A stretch of DNA of 64,000 nucleotides from Wolfiporia cocos. Its lineage: Eukaryota > Basidiomycota > Agaricomycetes > Polyporales > Phaeolaceae. The stretch's first letter is position 1. Each line of letters begins with the position of its first letter. The position numbers and the translations under genes were made by a program. Under the pieces are notes generated by a model. It was not told the origin of the DNA and searched no databases. It saw only the letters and a list, made by a program, of their open reading frames with translations. Where the stretch lies: NCBI GenBank assembly GCA_029448655.1, contig JACCLO010000009.1:930001-994000 (forward strand), written 5' to 3'. Shown here piece by piece: positions 44,378 through 53,732 of this stretch.

Positions 44378-46010
44378 TGTTACGAGTCTAACACGGCTGA
44401 GCCCACGGGAAGTGGTAAGCGTGTGAAACCGTTACCCAATTAGGCAACAGGGAACGTGCTTATATACCTGGAACCACAGTCTCGCCTAACCGCGAGATTA
44501 CGCCCTTTTAGCGAAGGGGGCTAAATGCCTTGCATAGCACGCTGGTGGTTCTGCGTGCGACCGTAACAGTATCTCGCGGTTACCCGGTCGCAGGTTCGAC
44601 TCCCGTTGTCGACATGCAGCTGAGAGCACACCTAGTAGGCGCTTATAAACGGTGAACGGTAGCTCGGGGGTTAGGTGTACGTACCACCTTTCCTGACCAA
44701 TTGGGGGTGTCTCCAACGGCGAAGCGCTTGAGCCCATCGAGGAGGATGGTAGAGCGTGTTGGGGACAACACACACCTTAAGCGGTGACACAGTACGCCTG
44801 TGGGACTCACCAAGTGCCTATATTCTTGAGATAAGGCGACTTAGAGAGGAGGCAATACCAGCGCAGCAGGATGGTGAGAGTTATTCTACGGCGCAAGCCG
44901 AGAATAATAGAACTAGAGTTATAGGGCGTCAAGCCCCTAGTTATATACATGTTTATGGGAAGGTCACGTGCTACTAGCTAGTCGTTACCTTTCCGGGTTA
45001 TGTGGCTTTGCCAAGTGGCAAAGCTTATCTTATCTATTGTTTATGGACTCTACATAGAATGGCCGTGGCAAAGCCCTAATGGCCGAGCCAATCGTATGAG
45101 AGGGATTATGTCTTATTGTTTGTGATAACGCGGGCACAGCCCGGGTATAGAGGAAGCCGGTTGCCGGATACCGTGAGGTATAATGGCGATTGGCCGTGCT
45201 TCGTTGGATGACCAAGGCGAGACGCCGAGGTCGTTATGCCATTGGACGGGAAGTACCGTGGCATGTGTTACAGCCCGGTCCGGATGGTTACCGGGGCATG
45301 TGTTGGACTTAGCCGTGAGGCGAGGTCCGGTGTTTGGGCAACGCCGTGATGGCAGAAGCCCGGGACTTGGAGAGCACCGAGTCCGTGGGAGGCCGGGAAG
45401 GCCGGCCCAATAGTACAAGGCCGCGAGGCACTGTTTGTACATGTGGACATTATTATGCGAGCGTGCCGCGCTCGGCCTATCATTATGATCTAGGATCTAT
45501 GACGTGGCTGGTCTTGCTCTGACGGGCGAGACCTATGTGACGTAGCTATGACGATTGCTATTGTCTAGACGTATATGACGTATTGCGGATATCGGACCGT
45601 GAGGTTACCGATGATAATGCGATGGTATCATTAGTCTTGTGACGTAGCGGTGTCTATGCCGGTCATGTGGTTGATAAGCCCAGTTAAGAGCTTGTCGTAT
45701 GGCAATGGGAGTTAACCTGTAGATAACGTGTAGTTAGACGTATAAATCCCAGGTAAATTGCTATAATCATAGGAAAAATGCTGTAAGCCCCAGATAAATC
45801 TGTGACAAGCGGGAGGTAGTGTTACGAGTCTAACACGGCTGAGCCCACGGGAAGTGGTAAGCGTGTGAAACCGTTACCCAATTAGGCAACAGGGAACGTG
45901 CTTATATACCTGGAACCACAGTCTCGCCTAACCGCGAGATTACGCCCTTTTAGCGAAGGGGGCTGAATGCCTTGCATAGCACGCTGGTGGTTCTGCGTGC
46001 AACCGTAACA
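44378..46010 (+). mobile_element. TRIM-type element with 191-bp LTRs, TSD CTTGG
   Basis: LTRs at 44378-44568 and 45820-46010 start TGTTACGAG and end CCGTAACA and differ at about two sites. CTTGG lies at 44373-44377 and 46011-46015. Without the nested LTR at 44785-45807 the whole element is only about 605 bp. AAGCGGGAGGTAG before the right LTR is a good polypurine tract. Just after the left LTR is a sense tRNA-like T-arm (CGCAGGTTCGACTCCCG, about 44590-44606). Confidence 0.93.
44785..45807 (-). repeat. Solo LTR of the TGTCAC family inside the TRIM, TSD AGCGG (copy n)
   Basis: 1023 bp with AGCGG at 44780-44784 and 45808-45812. It has TTATCTTATCT at 45025-45035 and TATATAAC on the - strand. CpG is well preserved, so it is young. 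Confidence 0.92.
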
Positions 46011-46207
46011 CTTGGGCTGGGTGTCACAGACTTATCTGTGATGCCTCAACCCCTAGCCCAATCCTCCAAGCTCTTGATATGACGCCTAGGACCTATAGAA
46101 TCAGGGCCCCAGACCAGCAAGGTAAGACTTTAGATATGAGGACTAAGGATGGAGGGGTCTTATTCAGACAGAGGGGAGTGTGGACACACCGCCTATCACA
46201 TTCAGAG

Positions 46208-46914
46208 TGTTACGGGTCGAATACCCGTTCGTATATTCGAATCGCGAATATAGTTCGTCTTCTGCACTTGGGCGCGGCGCCGTATGCAAGGCAAATACTC
46301 GTTAGATGCCTTCTGGTCCTAAGTAGGATTCTTAGGAGATCGTTCAATATCCAATACGCGTTAGAGGATATAATTGATTGGATGCGAGTCTTGATAGAGT
46401 ATGGGACTCGCCTAAGTCCGAGAAGTCAGTGCGCACTTCGAGGACTTAGTCGTTCGGTTTGCTCGAGCGAGAAATACTGAGCGTAGTTTCCTACGTTTGA
46501 GAACGAGTATAAGACTTCTTGTTTGTACAACAAGGTCGAGCTGAGAAGCCTCGACAGTAAGTACATGAGTTTATATACTACGTTAGGTATTAGGGGTCAA
46601 GTCCTTCCCAGATGTCACCGATACTATCTACGCTATAGTACCAAACGTTTGATAAGTATGGATTGATATATCTGAGACGATAGATAGGAATGATGGTGGT
46701 CAAACACCATCTGTCAGCTAGTAAATGATAAATATGAAACGTTGGCAGAGTTGGATCTGCCAAAGGTGAAACGCGCCCTGTACACTAGTACAACCGGGGG
46801 TACATCCGGTAAAGTCACGAGTAGCCAGGGGGTCGATTGTGCGACAAGTCCCTGTATCGTACTGGCCCAATGGTGAGTACTGTCAGCGTTCAAAAATTCA
46901 AAATAACCGTAACA
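46208..46914 (-). repeat. Solo LTR of the TGTTACG family, inversion breakpoint (copy B1, 707 bp)
   Basis: Best-preserved member of its family, with many intact CpG sites. Flanks CAGAG (46203-46207) and CAAAG (46915-46919) differ and match copy B2 crosswise. Confidence 0.93.
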
Positions 46915-47235
46915 CAAAGGTCATGGAGGTTGTGGTCATGGTAACAGGCCACAGTTGTTGTGGGCCCACCCACAACTGTCACAACTGTCTGGTCACAACA
47001 CTGGTGGGCCCACCTGCAACCATTGAGACTGTCAAGTTGCAGTGGTTGTGAGCCCACCCATGACCATCACAACTGTCTGGTCATGGCAGTGGTGGGCTTA
47101 TCCGTGACTATCATAACCATCTGGTCACAGAAGACATGGACCCACCTGACAGTAGGCCTGATGGTTAGGGCATGGGCTGATGACTGGCTGACCTGAACCA
47201 TTAGGGGTTGATACAAGCCAGTTGACCTGAACTAT
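46915..47235. repeat. Inverted relative of the tandem repeat at 29130-29560
   Basis: Nonamer words next to the LTR grade into GTGGGCCCAC and GTCTGGTCA repeats and end in TTGACCTGAAC, mirroring the order at 29130-29560. Confidence 0.7.
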
Positions 47236-49099
47236 CACCTATCATTGCTGAATGAGCACCAGATCCTGAGATAACATCAACATGTTCAAATCTCCCAACT
47301 TTATCCTAATATCTGTATAAGTTTCTTTCTATTATATTTATTTGGTTGTTATGAGGCATAGGTGGGACCATTCATAATGAACCAGGCTCAGGAAGTGGCT
47401 TTCACAGTAACCTGGCCACCATTATTGCAGCAGGCTGGTATCTTGCTTATACCCTTCAAACCTAATTATTGAAAGTATGAGGCAAAGTACATAATACTAG
47501 AGAGTTCCAGTAATCTGCTGACTACTATTTATTGAGATTGTAATGTTCAGGCGAGATATTGGACTGATTGAAATGGTAAACCCATCAGATGTATCTTGCA
47601 CAAGTGGCCACAATGCAATAAAATGAGACATCTACAGTCTTTACGATATGCTCCTCGGTTTTGAGCAGAGATTAACTATTAGTATAAGCTACTGATTCAA
47701 TACTACATGCCTTAATTGAGGAACAACACCAATTCCCAATTTAGTTCAACTACATATGGTTATATAGATGAATTCGCACCCAATTCGAAGATGTTTCTTG
47801 AGGCTGCATTACAAGTCAATCACTTCACTTCAGCAGCATGGATGGGAGTATCACGGGTTGATGTACTGATGCAAGAGTAAAATTAGCAAATACAAAGACA
47901 CATAGACCATTGTCCTTTCTCTTAACAGGCGAAAGGTTTTCAGAGGTTGACCAGAAACCTCTCCAATACGAGTGAATAGATGTGAATGCAAATCTCGTTC
48001 TCTGACCTCATCATTGCAAAATTAACAAGTGGAAATACATACATAGGTGTTACTCACACAGAATATAACAATGAAACAATGCCCTATCACTATGGGTGTT
48101 ACCAATAAGGCTCGCCATTTGTTGGAGGCATATTACTCTCAGATGAAAGTGCATTTATACTGACCTATTCATACAACCTCAATTGGTATGAGCATCGAGA
48201 TTAGGTGCGAAACCACCTTAATATGCTAACATCAAATACCTGCGCATGTTGGACATCAGTCAAAATTATTTGTATGTTAGTCATTTCATATTAAGAACCA
48301 ATTTCCGTCCTTGTGCACCCTCTCATGATAACCTTGATTTGTATGCAAACAAAATAGGGGAAATTAAGGCAAATGCTCTACCTATCATCGTTTCTATGTT
48401 GCTTCGTCTTTAACGGTTTAATTACACATTGGATGAAGGGCTAGGGAATGGCGAGAAAAGCAGAGATGCCAGACACGTAGTAAGTGATGGATACAAAAGC
48501 TGACATGCAGGTTAACCATGGGATGCAGATAGTTTCCCCCATGGTACTTCTACAATTATAGATGATGAAAAAGATCTATGCAATCAGCTTTGTTTCAAGA
48601 AGGAAGACTCACAATAAATCGTTGTGGTCCAGTAAATACTGTCGCGCAGACCTAGAGAGAAGCACATGGATTCAGTCTATTTGCTGAGCGCACAAGTTAT
48701 ACGCGCTGGAAATATGTGAGACTGGGCCATGCTTTAGGCTTATGCACATAATACTTACGCTCGGATCAAAAATGTTTTCCAAGCTAAGTACGGGTGCATT
48801 CGCGCAAATATAAGTTGCGAAAAATGTACATTTTTTCTCAGAATTGATTCCTAGTTGGAATCAGTATGTTGGCTCAACTTTTATGTCGTGTATCGGGGAG
48901 TCATTATAGGCGAATCCAAATTTATGCAGCTATATAGAATCTACTTCAGAGCTACACAGGCGTTCATATCTAATAGTATGCAGAACGTTTCCATCGACAA
49001 TACAGCTATGCATTGAACGAACGATATCGAATATTGGACGTATCCCACAGTCAACGCTCCGAAAAACTAATGCAACTTATTATGGTAGTAGTAGAAGGA
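47236..49099. other. AT-rich spacer, nothing recognised
   Basis: No frame above 60 codons that looks coding, no repeat and no RNA. It marks the right border of the LTR block. Confidence 0.45.
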
Positions 49100-49315
49100 T
49101 CATCCTCTTAGATGGACCGTAAGTATATGTTTAGCCAACTCGCCGCATTCCATCGGTCTGTTGCAAGGCTGTGCTCCGTTCAACCACTGGCATTTGACAG
49201 TATCTTTTGAATTCCAGTTTCTAATATGGGTTTGCAGATGCGATTGAACTTCTGAATGCGCTTTAACGATACCGCAACCGCAACCGTTCCAACGGCAGAA
49301 AGGTCCAGAGCTCAT
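49100..49315 (-). CDS. Small C2H2 zinc-finger protein (71 residues), possibly partial
   Basis: Two fingers: CRWNGCGCGIV...HLQTH and CQWLNGAQPC...HILTVH, both starting C-x4-C-like as in fungal C2H2 proteins. MSSGPFC directly precedes finger 1. Compared with the relatives at 58.7 and 61.3 kb it stops right after the second finger and lacks the third. It may be a short gene, an exon or a truncated copy. A DNA- or RNA-binding role is inferred from the fold only. Confidence 0.55.
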   Translation of the reverse strand: MSSGPFCRWNGCGCGIVKAHSEVQSHLQTHIRNWNSKDTVKCQWLNGAQPCNRPMECGELAKHILTVHLRG

Positions 49316-49404
49316 TAGAGGGGTTTAGAATACGGAGTGAAAGGCTATACTGCACTGAGTACTCAGCACGCCGTACCAAATGAATCAGAGTTATAGCATG
49401 TCAT

Positions 49405-49911
49405 TTAATGCCTTTGGAACTCACCAACGATGAGTTTCAACACTATTGCTCTAGTCCTCTCCAAGCGAATGTTCCTGAAAAGTATGTCTGGCCTGCTGAG
49501 ATGAGGATAATTCAACGCCACGAGATGTTCATATATATCGCAAAGCCGTAGCACACGAAGAGGAGAGACACATCGCTCTGTGGAGGCATCATTACATTCT
49601 CCATAGTATCCACTGCGCGTATACAGCGGGAGAGAGCATGGAAAACCGATGTCGATCTCTTGTCGCGCGTCGGCTATGCGCGACAAAATTCTAGCTTTGT
49701 TAAGAACGCCGGTAGCGTACGTTGTAGCACGCGCATTCCAATTGGTGCGCAAGATATGTGGCATAGTCTGCCATCTCAATACTTTGTGGGTGTGGTATAT
49801 ACCGAGACAATGACCGATGATTGAGGAAACAGCCTGCAAATCAAGTGCCGCTGTGATCGGGACACGTGCATATTGTCTACCTTCGCGACTTTTGTCAGGA
49901 TCAATATCCAA
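49405..49911 (-). CDS. Hypothetical protein, 168 residues
   Basis: An open frame just upstream of the small zinc-finger frame on the same strand, ending near a good donor (GTGAGT at about 49424). It may be the 5' exon of the same gene, but I could not find an acceptor that keeps frame. It has no recognised domain and a Leu/Arg-rich C-terminal third. Confidence 0.35.
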   Translation of the reverse strand: MDIDPDKSREGRQYARVPITAALDLQAVSSIIGHCLGIYHTHKVLRWQTMPHILRTNWNARATTYATGVLNKARILSRIADARQEIDIGFPCSLPLYTRSGYYGECNDASTERCVSPLRVLRLCDIYEHLVALNYPHLSRPDILFRNIRLERTRAIVLKLIVGEFQRH

Positions 49912-51496
49912 ATATTAGCTCTACCGGGTGGTCAGTCGAACACTCACCGCATTTTGCGACTCTAGCGAGATAAGGAACATCTGATGCAGATCAGGAGACT
50001 AATCCAATGATGATCTGAGGGCTGCTCCCACAACAGTTACGTACATATGAGAGGCTCAGCACATTGTCTTCGAAAGACTTCATTTCGCTGCGTGTTGGTT
50101 GTGCACTGTCTACATGTTGACCGATACCCACAACATACAACATCCATGCATAACCCCGATCTGCGGGCCTAGCCATCCTAATCCGGACATTAATCAACAT
50201 CGAGCAACATATGAGGAGAACAAAGAATTTGGCGGATTACATTTTCTAAGATCGACTTGTGTTCCATGAGACATAGGAACAGCGGTACGTCCGCACTTGC
50301 GGGGCCCACGTCGGGATGATATCATTGTATCGAAGCAACAGGTTGATCACTGACGGCCGGATCGTCTCCGTTTGATTGTCCGAGATTTTGTCGTAATCGC
50401 ATCTCAACGAATGATGACTTTATCGTAGGTCAATTAGGTGAGATGGATCAGCTGACCATGCTAAATCTGATCTGCGGCGTCTGCGTTGTATTCTGCGAGT
50501 AGTCGTGATCTCGCCGCGCTCAGCGGATCAGGCGAGACGGCACCGCCGCACATCAAGCAGTGTCTTGGCGTCTGCCCACAATTATGAATGGCTGCCGGTG
50601 ATAGCGGATGTGACCCCTTTGCCATTCTAGCTCGTTGTGTTGGTCATGTTTCCATTGTATCGATGGGAGAATTGGCTGACTTTCTATCAACGTGAGGGCA
50701 GGACGCAACATTGTGTCATTCTATAGCAGTAAGGGTTTGTCATTTGCTTCGACCACATAAAGCTCTACATACTCATTCTGCTCAATGGTCTATCCGGGAA
50801 GAAATACTGAGTGGAATGCGTACTGCAGCGCAGTTGCAGATGTGCACGAGCAAAGCCGGCCTGTATGCAGTAAGTATTGTACTCGGGTACCATGCTGCGA
50901 GCGCGACCAATGATCAAACGTTGGTATCGTCAATGAAAACGCTGACGGAGTCTCTGGGTTGCATATATTCGAATAGATTCACAAGATCTTGAGTTTCTCA
51001 AATTTACATCGTCTCAGAGTATACGCAAATTACGCAGCGTAGATCACAGCATTCCACCAGCATATTTTGTTCATTAAAAGCGAACACTACTATACATCAC
51101 TGACCATGAGTCCTGGTGCATCCCACGAAACGATTATGGGATGTCCGTTATGGACTTGATAGTATGTGAGCACTGAACAGAGTCCTTGCTACTTTGTTGT
51201 CTGAACGTGCAGAGAAATACACGGGCCTCCAACAACGTAAGGCAGAGCAGAAGTGAAGCGTGCGGAGTTGTGACCAAACAATCCACACACAAAGATACTA
51301 CCCACGATCGCGTACGATCGCACCTATTTTAGCGTATATACTTTGACTCAGTATCGACAAATCAATAATTACCTTCTACTAGCCTCCGTAACGCGAGGGC
51401 TTGACGACAGAAGTGGGCGTTGCGCCGCTTTGTCTTAAAGGGAAAGCGAGGGATCGAGGATCATCAGGGGGTGAATGCGTTACCACACGTCGCAGG
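49912..51496. other. Spacer, nothing supported
   Basis: Short frames on both strands without domain or splice support. Confidence 0.4.
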
Positions 51497-51595
51497 TAGA
51501 GTTTCAGTGCCACAGATGCATCTTTAGAGACACCGCAGATGCATCTGGGGCACTCTAAGTCATCGAAATTAGGCGCCCGTTAGTGCCAAAATAAA

Positions 51596-51678
51596 GCATC
51601 GCAAGCTGGGAATTGAACCAGGAACCATGAGACCTCGGCGAAACAGCAGCTGAAACCACTCAGCTAAAGTGGTTAGTG
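51596..51678 (-). ncRNA. tRNA-like sequence, leftward, inside the MITE
   Basis: On the - strand: A-box TTAGCTGAGTGG, and about 45 bases later B-box GGTTCAATTCC. Acceptor and anticodon arms are degenerate. Conserved in the second MITE copy (62107-62190). Confidence 0.55.
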
Positions 51679-51977
51679 AACGGAAGGTCTTGTGCAAATA
51701 TATATTCAGTAGTTGATATAATAACGGTTGTAAAAAATTTAACATTCTACTCATATGTCAGTAAGCTCAAGTGTTCCTTGAACTCAGAATGCACTCTTCA
51801 TAAATGTATCCCACAGCCCATATGTATCTGCAATGAGGTAAGGATGCTGTCATAAATTACCTACAGGGCAATATGGGAACATTGCACTAAGGTGTGACTT
51901 GACAATTAACAGCTACGGTGATGAAAGGACATTAAATGGATCATATTGACAAGTATGTGACCAGTTACCAAGACCAT

Positions 51978-52041
51978 TTGGCGAAGTGGTACAGGTTGCG
52001 ACTTCACTAATCCCAGGTCAAGTGTTTGAACCCTGCACAGG
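51978..52041 (+). ncRNA. tRNA-like sequence, rightward, inside the MITE
   Basis: A-box-like TTGGCGAAGTGGT and B-box-like GTTTGAACCC about 45 bases apart. In the second MITE copy the A-box part is eroded. Confidence 0.5.
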
Positions 52042-52182
52042 TATTTCTTGCGCAGATGCATCTTATTTTATTCAGATGCATCTATGCAGTGCGCTTGGGC
52101 GTTAAGATTGCTTAGAGAGCCTCAGATGCATCTGCAGTGTCTCTAAAGATGCATCTCCGGCACTGAAGTCCCTTGTCGCAGG

Positions 52183-53424
52183 CCAGTCTGATATCACATG
52201 AAAGATGGAATCAAAAACACGACAGGAAGTATGAGACAGAACTTACATAAAGTAATGTCGATGATCAAGGGTGAGCCGGTGAAGTAGTGCTAGCACTGGT
52301 GTAACTTGATCGAGTTGAGGAGTTAAAGTAAAGTAGAAATAATAAACCAGATGGAAGCCGCGTGATCAGCACAGATACGTCCACTATTTATATCCTGCTC
52401 ATCACGCAATCACTCAAACACCATAATTGGCTAGCTGCAGATCGTGCCCCACTAACGTGCCCCTCTCGCCACCCTCGATCGAGCGTGCACGAACGTCGAC
52501 GGGATCGCCAAGGCTTCTCCGTCGTGTTAGTTCGTAACCTGCTAGTGCGCTGGTGAAATCGGTCAGGTAATTTGGCATGTTATGGAAACGCGACGTCAAT
52601 AGAGAAGACGCATAGACAAGCTGAAGTGAGTACGCTCGTCTGAGTCACGAGCTTGCCAGACAATGCTTATGTGTTATATGAGCCCAGAAGGAAAGTACAT
52701 GAGAAAAGACCATGGTTGTGATTGAGAGAGAGTAACTTGATAGGTACGAAGGCAAGAGAGAGGATCCGAAATTGAAGTCGAGCAGGAATGTGATATAAGT
52801 TCAAGTAATGTCGAAAACGCTTGACTCCTTGAATAATATGTGAGTTGGACAGGTATCTTGAGGATCATAGATGAGCCTGTAAGATCGCGTCGCGCTATTC
52901 TGATGCGCTAACTGTATATATCTGGTATCCCAGCGGTGTCGAGGCCACTAAAGCGCCCAGTTTGAGCTTATCGTAGTTGCTTCCCAGAGAAGTTGCAACA
53001 ACAGCTTTTGTCGAGTAGTGTCAAAGCGGAAGTAGCAGCTACTGATCATGAGTACTGAGTAATGGCAGCCTGTGTTGCACCATTGGTAGTCTACTCACAA
53101 CTTGAAATGACAACTACATGAGATCCAATTCTTGTTTGCTTGCCATCAAGACGTACTCAGTATGAAGAGCCCAGGTTGCACCAGCTCTCTGGCTCAATAT
53201 TCACATCTGATGAGAGCTGTACCCAATAAATGGTATATCCTTTGTAGCTGCAAGAATCACGCAGTTCAGGAATTCTAAAATATGCAGCGGTTGTGGCAGA
53301 ACAAATACAGGGGATCATCGATATCTCTAGAAAGATGAGGAGAGACTATGCTACAGTAGTTTCAAAACCTATGATCGAGACCTGAGATAGCTCGCGTGTG
53401 TCCTCTATGATCGAATGTCTTCGC
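52183..53424. other. Spacer, nothing supported
   Basis: No coding or repeat signal recognised. Confidence 0.4.
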
Positions 53425-53661
53425 CTACGGGCCGCGAGGGTTTACTCTGAAGTGCACGGTAGCCACATGGTTAGGTATGCCGTTTGGACCTGGTTGGCTA
53501 GTGCAGGACGTGGTTCCGTTGCGCCACATGCATAAGCCTTGATGCATGTCGCCAGAATGGAACTGCTGCATATGCTGCCTGATGCTTTGCAAGTTACAAG
53601 CAACCAATTGCCCACAGTTCTTCCACTGGCATCCTCGGTTCGGGCTGGACGAGCTCGACAT
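53425..53661 (-). CDS. Small C2H2 zinc-finger protein (78 residues)
   Basis: Starts MSSSSSPNRG, then fingers CQWKNCGQLV...HMQQFH and CMWRNGTTSC...HVATVH. It has the same layout and start as the 49.1-kb gene, again without the third finger of the larger relatives. A similar but broken stretch near 54026-54063 on the + strand may be a decayed inverted copy. Confidence 0.55.
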   Translation of the reverse strand: MSSSSSPNRGCQWKNCGQLVACNLQSIRQHMQQFHSGDMHQGLCMWRNGTTSCTSQPGPNGIPNHVATVHFRVNPRGP

Positions 53662-53732
53662 GGTCCCAGGTGTAGATAAGCCTTCCAGGTATAAATCAGT
53701 ATAGTTGGCCTACATAGAATCTTCAAACTCAC

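Larger units (their letters stand above)
42647..46207 (+). repeat. LTR of the TGTCAC family cut in two by copy B2 and the inversion (copy t)
   Basis: Left part 42647-43112; right part 46022-46207 in inverted orientation. CCCAG (42642-42646) matches the complement of CTGGG (46017-46021). It contains TTATCTTATCT at 42800-42810, CTTTAGGGTA near 43003 and TATATAATG near 43034. Confidence 0.82.
43820..46207. other. 2.4-kb segment inverted by LTR-LTR recombination
   Basis: Turning this segment round makes both flanking LTRs regain matching 5-bp duplications and rejoins copies t, m, l and B6. See the corresponding finding. Confidence 0.85.
51497..52174. mobile_element. hAT-type MITE, 678 bp, TSD GTCGCAGG
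   Basis: An 8-bp duplication (51489-51496 and 52175-52182) and ends TAGAG... and ...CCCTT fit the hAT superfamily. About 50-bp inverted ends contain several copies of the palindrome AGATGCATCT, likely transposase subterminal sites. Inside are two tRNA-like sequences pointing outward. A second 678-bp copy lies at 62010-62687. Confidence 0.9.

Noticed and set aside
43113..46914. B2 and B1 as the two LTRs of one element
   Set aside because: They are in inverted, not direct, orientation and their outer flanks do not match as a duplication; the swapped flanks show two insertions plus an inversion.
51509..52164. CRISPR-like array of AGATGCATCT
   Set aside because: The repeat is palindromic, sits at the ends of a TIR element, spacing is irregular, and the genome is eukaryotic.
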